From NCBI GenBank assembly GCA_900548215.1, contig URJI01000072.1:1-14653 (forward strand): DNA of 14,653 nucleotides, read 5' to 3'. Positions within the stretch are counted from its first letter, which is position 1. The number at the start of each line of letters is the position of its first letter. Positions 1 to 5,686 of the stretch are shown here, piece by piece. The notes beneath the pieces are model-generated. The model was not told the DNA's origin. It ran no database searches and was given only the letters and a program-made list of their open reading frames with translations. This DNA comes from an uncultured Coprococcus sp. (GTDB lineage: Bacteria > Bacillota > Clostridia > Lachnospirales > Lachnospiraceae). A program made the translations under genes and the position numbers.

Positions 1-92
1 AGCGTAACGATCATTACAGATACCATAATCAGACTTATCCATCGCTTTTTTCGTTCAGAAATAAAGTCTTTACCTTTTTCATAAAACTTCAT
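1..92 (-). CDS. Partial N-terminus of a membrane-anchored or secreted protein, family unknown
   Basis: An ATG at 92-90 on the minus strand has a textbook AGGAGG ribosome binding site with a 6-base spacer (98-104), and the frame stays open to the window edge, giving 30 full codons. The peptide starts MKFYEKGKDFISERKKRW and continues with a hydrophobic run of Ile, Leu, Met and Val. That is a positively charged stretch followed by the start of a membrane helix, so it is either a signal peptide or an N-terminal anchor. It is too short to name a family. A strong promoter (247-274) and a 7-codon leader ORF (152-175) lie upstream on the same strand. The gene is real on start-signal grounds; its function is unknown from this window. 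Confidence 0.7.
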   Translation of the reverse strand, partial: MKFYEKGKDFISERKKRWISLIMVSVMIVT

Positions 93-119
93 CTTATTCC
101 TCCTCATTATAAATTTTCA

Positions 120-136
120 TATGCTAATTCAGCATA
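120..136 (-). promoter_or_regulatory. Small hairpin in the 5' leader of the minus-strand gene
   Basis: TATGCT (120-125) and AGCATA (131-136) are perfect inverted repeats around a 5-base loop. They sit between the stop of the leader ORF (152) and the AGGAGG of the gene starting at 92. A 6-bp A/T-rich stem is weak, so a regulatory role is only inferred from its place. Confidence 0.25.
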
Positions 137-151
137 CAGTTAGACCATATC

Positions 152-175
152 TCATATAGCAGTCACTATTTTCAT
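152..175 (-). CDS. Seven-codon leader ORF (MKIVTAI)
   Basis: ATG at 175-173 is preceded by AGGAGG with an ideal 8-base spacer (184-189) and is followed by only seven sense codons, MKIVTAI, then TGA. It lies 60 bases before the start of the downstream minus-strand gene and after the predicted promoter. Such a strong ribosome binding site on so short a frame suggests either a translated leader peptide that affects the next gene, or the start of a gene that has since been truncated. The 16 bases around its SD and start are identical to those in front of comEC (9815-9830), where the ATG position reads ATA. Confidence 0.4.
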   Translation of the reverse strand: MKIVTAI

Positions 176-246
176 TTTATTGTCCTCCTCTCATTTTTCG
201 CATCTTAAAACGCTTATAGTCACTGCGTGCTCATATCTATATTTAT

Positions 247-274
247 AGTATATATTCACAAATATTTATGTCAA
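247..274 (-). promoter_or_regulatory. Sigma-A type promoter for the leftmost minus-strand gene
   Basis: On the minus strand there is a perfect -35 TTGACA (274-269), a 16-bp spacer and a -10 TATACT (252-247). Transcription would begin near 240, giving a leader of about 150 bases that contains the 7-codon ORF and the hairpin. Confidence 0.6.
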
Positions 275-526
275 TAGTGTATAATCATGTCATATTCATC
301 TATTGTCTATCTTGCAAATATCAATGTTTATGTGCATTATTCACAAAATATTTTTGTTGAAAATCATATATATCTATTTCAATTTTCTGATTTTGATGGC
401 TACTACATTCTATAAATTATCTTTAGTCATTATTATGTCCTAAGTAAATCTATAGTATATGTCATTTTAATTCAGACACAGTAGTATATAGTCATTCCAT
501 TTATGTACTGATAGTCTAACTTTATA
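275..526. other. AT-rich divergent intergenic region
   Basis: This stretch separates the minus-strand gene at the left edge from the HTH regulator starting at 617. It is very AT-rich with many TATA-like runs. I see no coding sequence, RNA gene or clear terminator in it. It presumably carries the regulator's promoter, but no -35/-10 pair stands out enough to place one. Confidence 0.5.
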
Positions 527-556
527 CGTAAACTTATTAACAATTAATCGTTTACG
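527..556. promoter_or_regulatory. Nested palindrome, candidate operator upstream of the HTH gene
   Basis: CGTAAAC (527-533) and GTTTACG (550-556) form perfect 7-bp inverted arms. Inside them lies a second symmetric element, ATTAA-CAA-TTAAT (536-548), with almost the same centre (about 542). The site ends 60 bases before the regulator's start codon. Dimeric HTH repressors often bind such dyads at their own promoters, so autoregulation by the gene at 617 is a reasonable inference, not shown. Confidence 0.45.
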
Positions 557-616
557 AATCAAATGAGCTTTCACTATTTACACACTGCCAATTCAGGCAG
601 AGGAACGGAGTTTTAC

Positions 617-952
617 ATGGACATAACCCAGGAAGTCGGCGCAAGAATACGCTACTATAGAACTGAAAAAAAGATCAGCCAGGAAAAGCTATCTGAAATA
701 AGCAGCTTACATCCGTCATATATAGGTCAATTAGAACGAGGTGAAAAGACCCCATCTATCGAAACTATTTACAAGATAACCCGAGGTCTCGATATGTCAC
801 TTACAGATTTTTTTCATGACTTTGAACTCGTGACAGACGACTACGAAGAAACATATGCCTTGAAAGCCTACCGACTGATAGAGTACCAGTCAGCCCGCAC
901 TCAAAAGAAGCTTTACAATGTAATAAATGAAATTTTGACAATTATAGATTAA
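617..952 (+). CDS. XRE/Cro-type HTH transcriptional regulator (SinR-like)
   Basis: A 111-residue DNA-binding protein. Residues 5-64 form a helix-turn-helix domain of the Cro/CI type, with the core SQEKLSEISSLHPSYIGQLE at 21-40 and the typical RGEKTPSIETIYKI segment after it. The remaining 45 residues are helical and may serve dimerisation. The frame is open from an ATG at 563, but that start has no ribosome binding site. The ATG at 617 has GGAG six bases upstream (607-610) and begins MDITQEVGARIR, exactly where such domains usually start, so I chose it. A nested palindrome at 527-556 may be its own operator. It runs convergent to the Rpn nuclease gene and shares a terminator with it. Its targets are unknown. 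Certain of the family, not of the role. Confidence 0.88.
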   Translation: MDITQEVGARIRYYRTEKKISQEKLSEISSLHPSYIGQLERGEKTPSIETIYKITRGLDMSLTDFFHDFELVTDDYEETYALKAYRLIEYQSARTQKKLYNVINEILTIID

Positions 953-961
953 GCCACAAAT

Positions 962-1011
962 AGAAAACCCCATTGGAATAATATGTTCTCATAATTCCAA
1001 TGGGGTTTTCT
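962..1011. terminator. Bidirectional intrinsic terminator between HTH gene and rpn
   Basis: A perfect 18-bp stem (962-979 with 994-1011) around a 14-base loop, with AGAAAACCCC/GGGGTTTTCT at its base. The outer T-runs work in both directions, so it can end both the regulator transcript and the convergent rpn transcript. Confidence 0.85.
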
Positions 1012-1077
1012 ATCTCTACTGTCCTTCTGTATTTTTTACATGTTCTTTCTGTTTTTACAATTTATGTACACATAAAA

Positions 1078-1377
1078 TCAGCTATCTTCCTGCAACTGTT
1101 TCTTAAGCCGATTTATCTCTGCCAGCGCATTTGCCAGCTCTGCATTGCTCTTGTCAAGAAGAACTGTCTTCTCTGCTATAGCACTATCCTTCTCTGTTAT
1201 AACACTATCCTTCTCCGCTATAACACTATCCTTCTCCGCTATAACACTATCCTTCTCCGCTATAACACTGTCCTTCTCCGCTATAGCTTCCTTATCCTCA
1301 TCTATCTGCTTCTGCATCTCCTCTATCATGTAGTGTACCGTATTCTCATCAAGTATTTTAAGCGCTTCCGAAAACAT
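1078..1377 (-). CDS. Candidate internally translated C-terminal protein of rpn (RpnS-like)
   Basis: Inside the nuclease gene, in the same frame, the ATG at 1377-1375 (residue 279 of the full protein) is preceded by GGAGGTGGTC with 8 bases between GGAGG and the ATG. This is close to a perfect match to the 16S rRNA anti-SD and stronger than the site of the full-length start. Translation from it would give 99 residues: a short helical segment (MFSEALKILDENTVHYMIEE), the seven-residue repeats, and the charged tail, without any nuclease residue. In E. coli Rpn proteins, small C-terminal products made this way are reported to block the toxic full-length protein, and they carry repeats whose number varies between strains. 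The SD, ATG and layout are seen; translation and antitoxin function are inferred. The SD also encodes AEVVN of the long protein and could be coincidence. Confidence 0.45.
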   Translation of the reverse strand: MFSEALKILDENTVHYMIEEMQKQIDEDKEAIAEKDSVIAEKDSVIAEKDSVIAEKDSVITEKDSAIAEKTVLLDKSNAELANALAEINRLKKQLQEDS

Positions 1378-2211
1378 ATTGACCACCTCCGCAGGTTTGT
1401 CCAGATAACCTGCCATATCCACAAACACACTCTCCAGATAAGGGTAATCCGTCACCAGCTCATTCAATCTGTCAGTACTGTCAACTGATAACAGGGCAAG
1501 CCATCCGTTTAACTCATTTATAACCTTCTTATCTTTAGAATAGTAACTTTTATCGAATACGTCAAGCGCTATCAGGTAGTAATCCTGGAGCATATTCATC
1601 TCAATTCCGGTGTCAAATATTGTTGTTCCATGATGGACATAGGTGTCTTTATGTTCTTTTCTGAGGAGCTCTACAGGACTCTGTTCAAATATGATTATCG
1701 TATATACTTTTTTAAGATCACTATATGTGAATTTCTTTCCTTTCTGCTCCCTTACTCTGCTGTACTGACGCAGGAGAAGGTCTGCGGAATAGCAAGACAT
1801 CCTCTGCGCCGGGAAAAGATAGGATATCTTCTGTATCTCTACATTGGCAATCGAGCCATCTTCAAGTTCAACTACTATATCCATTATGAGAAGCGAAGTC
1901 CCTTGTAACAAGCTTTCCTCTGCTGGAAGGATATATTTTACTTTCACTTTTCTTCCGATCACGCTGCTTATAAATTCCGACAGTCTCTCTGGATATGCAT
2001 CCGGATTGAACAGTTTCTTAAAAAAAGGATCATATGTAAGTGGCAGTGTTCTTGTACCACACAGGAATCCTGTCAACCGCTCCTTCAGGTCATCCGTGAG
2101 ACATCTGTATCTTCCATACACCTCTGGATCCTGTTTGAGTTCACATACCACTCTTTCTCTGTCTTTTCTCTTAAATAATGTGCTTATATCTACTTTTTCT
2201 GTCATAGGCAT
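1078..2211 (-). CDS. Rpn-family PD-(D/E)XK nuclease ('putative transposase' type)
   Basis: A 377-residue protein of the Rpn / PDDEXK_2 family, DNA endonucleases linked to RecA-independent recombination and, in E. coli, to phage defence by toxicity. Seen here: the family's opening motif YDPFFKKLFNPDAYPE (residues 60-75), then the nuclease core with Asp111 (LLIMDIVVELEDG) and Glu125-x-Gln127-Lys128 (NVEIQKI), matching the D...ExQ/K active site. So the enzyme looks intact. The C-terminal third carries five near-identical 7-residue repeats (EKDSVIA type) and a charged helical tail. I place the start at ATG 2211 because AGGAG lies 5 bases upstream; the ATG at 2271, 20 codons earlier, has no such site. 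A strong internal SD and ATG at 1377 would make a separate C-terminal protein. It stands alone, convergent to an HTH gene. Despite the 'transposase' name no terminal inverted repeats are seen, so I do not call it a mobile element. Confidence 0.88.
   Translation of the reverse strand: MPMTEKVDISTLFKRKDRERVVCELKQDPEVYGRYRCLTDDLKERLTGFLCGTRTLPLTYDPFFKKLFNPDAYPERLSEFISSVIGRKVKVKYILPAEESLLQGTSLLIMDIVVELEDGSIANVEIQKISYLFPAQRMSCYSADLLLRQYSRVREQKGKKFTYSDLKKVYTIIIFEQSPVELLRKEHKDTYVHHGTTIFDTGIEMNMLQDYYLIALDVFDKSYYSKDKKVINELNGWLALLSVDSTDRLNELVTDYPYLESVFVDMAGYLDKPAEVVNMFSEALKILDENTVHYMIEEMQKQIDEDKEAIAEKDSVIAEKDSVIAEKDSVIAEKDSVITEKDSAIAEKTVLLDKSNAELANALAEINRLKKQLQEDS
1176..1280 (-). repeat. Five in-frame 21-bp tandem repeats in rpn
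   Basis: Five 21-base units at 1176, 1197, 1218, 1239 and 1260. Units 3 and 4 are identical; units 2 and 5 differ from them by one base each and unit 1 by two. Degenerate copies flank both sides. Each unit encodes the heptapeptide AEKDSVI. Synonymous positions are kept too, which points to recent copy-number change rather than selection on protein alone. The peptide has one hydrophobic cluster per seven residues, consistent with an extended helix or a weak coiled coil. Confidence 0.95.
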
Positions 2212-2360
2212 AGTTTCTCCTGATAATTGTATTAAGTAATGCGGATTTCCCGCCAGATATATAGCTGCCATATGTCAGCTATTTCTTAGATATGCACATC
2301 TGATATTTGCAACATTAACATTTTGAGATGCCGTAGTCAACGTGTCTAAAAAGCCCTAAA

Positions 2361-2366
2361 ATTATA
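2361..2366 (-). promoter_or_regulatory. Possible -10 element for rpn
   Basis: A perfect TATAAT on the minus strand (2366-2361) preceded by TTG. No convincing -35 lies 16-18 bp upstream, where the terminator stem sits instead. It would give rpn a leader of about 140 bases. Position and consensus only. Confidence 0.3.
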
Positions 2367-2378
2367 CAAAAGTGCAAG

Positions 2379-2412
2379 AAAAAAGGACCTATACGAAACG
2401 TATAAGTCCCTT
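2379..2412 (-). terminator. Minus-strand intrinsic terminator upstream of rpn
   Basis: On the minus strand, arms 2412-2399 and 2395-2382 pair over 14 bp (two G-U pairs) around a 3-base loop and run straight into a six-T tract. The plus strand lacks a T-tract after the stem, so it acts leftward only. It ends transcripts arriving from 2413-2858, where only a decayed minus-strand reading frame remains, and would shield rpn from read-through. Confidence 0.7.
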
Positions 2413-2523
2413 CAAGTCTTATATAGTAATCACTATTGGACTTCCCCTATCGATATATAACTATCCATGCAGTATAATTAAGAGTGATTTCGTTCAAATA
2501 TTAATTATATGTAATAATATTTT

Positions 2524-2703
2524 TTACCTACCTCCCCTTTCCCCAACATTTCTGACCAATGCCTTTATCGTTTTTCCTGTTTTTGTAACAAGATACAAAC
2601 TATATGACCCCAAACCGGTATTATCTGATCCTATAGTCTGCACCAAAATATAATACCCCCCACATAATTTACATTATCCATTTATCATACTATCACTTAA
2701 CAT
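2524..2703 (-). pseudogene. Probable remnant of an unidentified minus-strand gene
   Basis: From ATG 2703 the frame reads MLSDSMING, then a TAA (2676-2674), then 49 further codons open to a stop at 2526-2524. That second part includes GGYYILVQTIGSDNTGLGSY and ends in KALVRNVGERGGR, a mixed composition that looks like real protein rather than random AT-rich translation. The open part has no start codon or ribosome binding site of its own near its beginning. A good minus-strand terminator stands about 110 bases downstream (2379-2412), consistent with a former gene whose terminator survives. No family recognised; it could still be chance. Confidence 0.25.
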
Positions 2704-2846
2704 ATTTACAGCACCAACTTTTCTTAAAATCACATATAATTTCTATAATTCTGCCCACTACAACGGCAACACGTTACACAGCATTTTATATGCAACGTTT
2801 TTTATCATCTGACTTCTATGCTCACATAAAATAAAATATATTTATA

Positions 2847-2853
2847 AGAGGTG
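2847..2853 (+). promoter_or_regulatory. Ribosome binding site fixing the start of the second HTH gene
   Basis: AGAGGTG ends 5 bases before the ATG at 2859. A second ATG two codons later has worse spacing, so the first is preferred. Confidence 0.7.
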
Positions 2854-2858
2854 TTAAT

Positions 2859-3206
2859 ATGAGCATGAATCCTATATTGAAAAAAATAAATTACTATATG
2901 AAACTGAGGAACTGGTCAATTTACAAATTGGCAAAGGAAGCAGATATTCCTTATTCTTCGCTCAATTCGATGTTCCTTAAGAACACACAGCCGACCATTC
3001 CAACATTAGAAAAGATATGTGCTGGCATGAACATCACCATGTCTGATTTCTTTTCAGATAATCACAGTGATGAGATTCCTTTTGTGGAAGTATCCGAGGA
3101 CGAGCAGGAATTGTTGAAGCTTTACAATGATCTGTCTAAATCTGACAAAGATCGCTTTCTTCTGTATGCCCGCGGATTTGCCCACAAACCACCGCATAAT
3201 TCATAA
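2859..3206 (+). CDS. XRE/Cro-type HTH transcriptional regulator
   Basis: A 115-residue protein with an N-terminal helix-turn-helix (about residues 6-65): KKINYYMKLRNWSIYKLAKE is the entry helix and IPYSSLNSMFLKNTQPTIPT contains the recognition helix and the usual following turn; GMNITMSDFFSD closes the domain as in many Clostridia XRE proteins. The C-terminal part (QELLKLYNDLSKSDKDRFLL) is the short helical tail common in this group. It stands alone between the rpn region and holA, and ends at a shared bidirectional terminator. It is only distantly similar to the regulator at 617, so the two are not a recent duplication. Targets unknown. Confidence 0.87.
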   Translation: MSMNPILKKINYYMKLRNWSIYKLAKEADIPYSSLNSMFLKNTQPTIPTLEKICAGMNITMSDFFSDNHSDEIPFVEVSEDEQELLKLYNDLSKSDKDRFLLYARGFAHKPPHNS

Positions 3207-3222
3207 TATTTAATTTTATAAA

Positions 3223-3268
3223 ACAGAAAACCCTTGATAGCCCCATAAGACTATCAAGGGTTTTCTGT
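3223..3268. terminator. Bidirectional intrinsic terminator between HTH gene and holA
   Basis: A perfect 18-bp stem (3223-3240 with 3251-3268) around a 10-base loop, followed by CTTTTATT on the plus strand and TTTTAT on the minus strand. It ends the HTH transcript and the convergent holA transcript, whose stop is at 3430. Confidence 0.87.
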
Positions 3269-3429
3269 CTTTTATTATAATATTTGTATCCTATATATTC
3301 AATTCTGCCTGACTTCATTCAGACTACGCTTCCGGTTGATTAGACAATATATTGATTATTTCTTTTATAAAATACAATTTCATAACTCCATGCGCATAAC
3401 TGTATATACATATCAACATGCCAATATTT

Positions 3430-4446
3430 CTATCCTTCACACAATTCCACGATCATTACTTCCATGGCGGCGTTATCCATCACCTGACCTGTCTTAAGCT
3501 TATAATCCATATCCTGACATTCTTCTACAATATCCTTGAGACGGTTCTTGGTGTACCCTTTGCATTGTGCCTTATAGTTTTTCACTGCCCAGACCGGGCA
3601 GCCTGCAATCTTTGCAAGGTTTGCATCCGGGGCCGAATCTGCAAGCGCTAGTTTCACAAGGAGCAGCTTGTTGAACTGACGCATGATACAGGCATTTATC
3701 ATGATTGCGGATTCCTTATTTTCCAGAAGATCGTGATACATACGGCTCGCTTTGTCTTTCTGCTTTGCGATTATGAAGTCTATCATCTGATATACCTTGC
3801 TCTCGGCGTCCTGACTGCAGAGCATATCCACATCATGCTCACTGACCTGCTTTGTATCACCTGCAAAACTAATCATCTTGTCAACCTCATTCTTGATACA
3901 GTTCATATCCATATGAGCTGCCTCAATGATCTTGTATACGGCAGTGTCAGTGGTTGCAACATTCTCATTCTTGAACATGGACTTAACCCATGTGACCATC
4001 ATCTTTTCATCCGGAGTTGTAAACTCAAGTGCCACGCCTTCCTTATCAACTGCCTTGAAGAGCTTATATCTGCTGTCCACATCCATCTCCACAAATATTG
4101 CAATGGATGTATCTTCTATCTCCACAAGTTTTTTTGCGAAATCCTCGTTACTGCTCTTGAACAAGCCACTGTTCTCCACAAGTACGACTCTTCTGTCCGC
4201 AAAAAATGGCATCTCGTTGCAAAATGCAAGAAGTTCAGATGTATCGACTCCACTGCCTGCAAATTTCATAAAATTCAGATTATCATCTTTATCAGTTAGT
4301 GCCTCAAGAAGCTTATCCCTGTACTGGTTTACGAGATATCTCTCCTCTCCGTACAAAAGATATATCTTTGCAAATTCCCCTGACTTTATATGTTGATTTA
4401 TGACCGCCATCGCGTTCTTTTTCTCTTTTTTCTTTGTTGCAGCCAT
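3430..4446 (-). CDS. holA: DNA polymerase III subunit delta
   Basis: HolA is the delta subunit of the clamp loader: it binds and opens the sliding clamp (DnaN) so that the tau/gamma and delta' subunits can load it on primed DNA. The 338-residue length is normal for Firmicutes. Visible signs: the N-terminal KIYLLYGEERYLVNQYRDKLL (residues 27-47), the degenerate nucleotide-fold start of this family; the ADRRVVLVENSGLF segment near residue 85; and the conserved helical C-terminal domain with AIMINACIMRQFNKLLLVK. The ATG at 4446 has AGGAG seven bases upstream. In many Firmicutes holA lies next to comEC. Here yitT and the divergent pdxST genes come between. It appears to be a single-gene unit, ending at the 3223-3268 terminator. 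Confidence 0.93.
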   Translation of the reverse strand: MAATKKKEKKNAMAVINQHIKSGEFAKIYLLYGEERYLVNQYRDKLLEALTDKDDNLNFMKFAGSGVDTSELLAFCNEMPFFADRRVVLVENSGLFKSSNEDFAKKLVEIEDTSIAIFVEMDVDSRYKLFKAVDKEGVALEFTTPDEKMMVTWVKSMFKNENVATTDTAVYKIIEAAHMDMNCIKNEVDKMISFAGDTKQVSEHDVDMLCSQDAESKVYQMIDFIIAKQKDKASRMYHDLLENKESAIMINACIMRQFNKLLLVKLALADSAPDANLAKIAGCPVWAVKNYKAQCKGYTKNRLKDIVEECQDMDYKLKTGQVMDNAAMEVMIVELCEG

Positions 4447-4591
4447 TTCTTATCTCCTTCACCAAGTTCTATATAAACGCACAATTTACAGCATCCATAC
4501 AAAGATGTCTGTCACACGCCATACTGTATCTCACAATATCATTTTATAGATATAATATCATTTTTTAACATGATTATGCTTTATATCATGA
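4447..4591. other. Divergent region between holA and pdxS, left half
   Basis: Contains the holA ribosome binding site and must contain its promoter. AT-rich, with a short direct repeat of ATATCATTTT near 4536 and 4554. No gene, RNA or riboswitch recognised. The right half holds the phased repeats described separately. Confidence 0.4.
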
Positions 4592-4740
4592 ATCTGACCT
4601 GTTTTTTCATCCTTTTTTGATAATATCGGTGTCATTCTGACCTGTTTTCATCTTTCTTTGATAATGTCAGCGCAATTCTGACCTGCTTTTATAATCACAT
4701 ATTGATTATTTCTATAATGTCACTTTAGTTTTATAATCAC
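4592..4740 (+). repeat. Phased direct repeats upstream of pdxS, candidate regulator array
   Basis: TCTGACCTG occurs at 4593, 4636 and 4677, that is 43 and 41 bp apart, close to four turns of B-DNA. Units 1 and 2 are alike over their whole length, each ending in TTTGATAAT. Unit 3 and a degenerate fourth unit share TTTTATAATCAC at 4687 and 4729, again 42 bp apart. Copies on one face of the helix are typical for cooperative binding of a regulator. MocR-type PdxR regulators of pdxST in other Gram-positives bind direct repeats, so such a factor is a candidate, but no pdxR lies in this window. Confidence 0.7.
4637..4665 (+). promoter_or_regulatory. Promoter-like pair within the second repeat unit
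   Basis: CTGACC (4637-4642), 17 bp, then GATAAT (4660-4665). Unit 1 has the same pair with an 18-bp spacer (4594-4599, 4619-4624). These may be true promoters or simply follow from the repeat. TATAAT boxes closer to pdxS at 4713-4718 and 4732-4737 lack good -35 partners. Confidence 0.3.
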
Positions 4741-4806
4741 CTACAGATTGTGAGCTATGTATACTCACACCAATAAACACAAATCTAATTATAACGGAGG
4801 TTCAAC

Positions 4807-5685
4807 ATGGAGACAACAGAAAGATATAAGTTAAATAAGGAACTTGCACAGATGCTTAAGGGCGGAGTTATCATGGATGTTACAACACCTGAGCAGGCTA
4901 AGATCGCAGAGGCAGCCGGTGCATGTGCAGTTATGGCACTCGAGAGAATCCCGGCAGATATCAGAGCTGCAGGTGGTGTATCACGTATGAGTGACCCACA
5001 GATGATCAAGGGAATCCAGAACGCCGTATCAATTCCTGTTATGGCTAAGTGCCGTATCGGACATTTTGCAGAGGCTCAGATCCTTCAGGCTATTGAAATC
5101 GATTACATTGATGAGAGCGAAGTCCTCTCACCGGCAGATGATGTATATCACATAGACAAGAGACAGTTCAAGGTTCCATTTGTATGTGGTGCCAAGGATC
5201 TCGGTGAGGCTCTCAGAAGGATCAATGAGGGTGCTTCAATGATCAGAACTAAGGGCGAGCCTGGTACAGGTGATATAGTTCAGGCCGTAAGACATATGAG
5301 AAAGATGAACAGCCAGATAGCTGAGATCGTCAGCATGAGAACAGATGAACTGTACGAAGCAGCTAAGAAACTTGAGGTTCCTTACGATCTCGTTCAGTAT
5401 GTACATGAGAATCATCGTCTCCCAGTTGTAAACTTCGCAGCCGGCGGTGTCGCAACTCCAGCAGATGCAGCCCTCATGATGCAGCTCGGCGCTGAGGGTG
5501 TATTCGTAGGTTCAGGCATCTTCAAGTCAGGAGATCCTGCTAAGCGTGCTGCTGCCATCGTTCAGGCAACAACAAACTACAATGATGCAGATCTCGTCGC
5601 TAAGCTTTCAGAGGGACTTGGCGAGGCTATGGTTGGTATCAACGAACAGGAAATCGCAATCCTCATGGCAGAAAGGGGTAAGTAA
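4807..5685 (+). CDS. pdxS: Pyridoxal 5'-phosphate synthase, synthase subunit PdxS
   Basis: PdxS makes pyridoxal 5'-phosphate directly from ribose 5-phosphate, glyceraldehyde 3-phosphate and ammonia (DXP-independent B6 route); the ammonia comes from PdxT. The 292-residue (beta/alpha)8 barrel has all key residues at the Bacillus numbering: Asp24 (GGVIMDV), Lys81 in VMAKCRIGH, which forms the first imine with the sugar, and Lys149 in MIRTKGEPGTG, the second catalytic lysine. The phosphate-binding loop GGVATPADAALMMQ and GVFVGSGIFKSGDP are standard. Small deviations from the usual form: AKC for AKA and GEPGTGD for GEAGTGN; neither touches the lysines. GGAGG six bases before ATG 4807 sets the start. 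It forms a two-gene operon with pdxT, one base apart, and twelve such dimers assemble in the cytoplasm. Confidence 0.97.
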   Translation: METTERYKLNKELAQMLKGGVIMDVTTPEQAKIAEAAGACAVMALERIPADIRAAGGVSRMSDPQMIKGIQNAVSIPVMAKCRIGHFAEAQILQAIEIDYIDESEVLSPADDVYHIDKRQFKVPFVCGAKDLGEALRRINEGASMIRTKGEPGTGDIVQAVRHMRKMNSQIAEIVSMRTDELYEAAKKLEVPYDLVQYVHENHRLPVVNFAAGGVATPADAALMMQLGAEGVFVGSGIFKSGDPAKRAAAIVQATTNYNDADLVAKLSEGLGEAMVGINEQEIAILMAERGK

Positions 5686-5686
5686 T

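Larger units (their letters stand above)
2413..2858. other. Intergenic region with decayed coding sequence and regulator promoter
   Basis: No intact gene is seen. The minus strand carries protein-like fragments (listed separately at 2524-2703). On the plus strand, ACGTT/AACGT and GCAT/ATGC arms (2771-2798) form a weak hairpin followed by six or more T, a poor terminator candidate. The last 40 bases are AT-rich and must hold the promoter of the HTH gene at 2859, but no clean -35/-10 pair is evident. Confidence 0.45.

Noticed and set aside
1176..1280. CRISPR-like array
   Set aside because: Units are 21 bp, directly adjacent without spacers, and in frame within a gene.
1000..1488. Plus-strand Leu/Tyr-rich open frame with YNTILLR repeats
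   Set aside because: It is the antisense reading of the rpn repeat; it has no ribosome binding site, and the minus-strand frame carries a clear protein family.
1078..2211. Insertion sequence, because Rpn proteins are often labelled transposases
   Set aside because: No terminal inverted repeats or target duplications were seen, and the family is better described as nucleases.
2372..2653. Plus-strand 93-codon open frame
   Set aside because: It starts in the terminator stem, has no ribosome binding site and overlaps the more protein-like minus-strand remnant.
962..3268. The two similar terminators (AGAAAACCC...GGGTTTTCT) as ends of a mobile unit
   Set aside because: Only the base of the stem is shared; the rest of the arms and the loops differ, and this stem type is common in terminators of such genomes.
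4447..4806. Riboswitch upstream of pdxS
   Set aside because: No known riboswitch core could be recognised; the structure present is direct repeats, not a folded aptamer.
5546..5686. Upstream extension of pdxT
   Set aside because: It overlaps pdxS in another frame; the ATG at 5687 gives the normal N-terminus directly after the pdxS stop.
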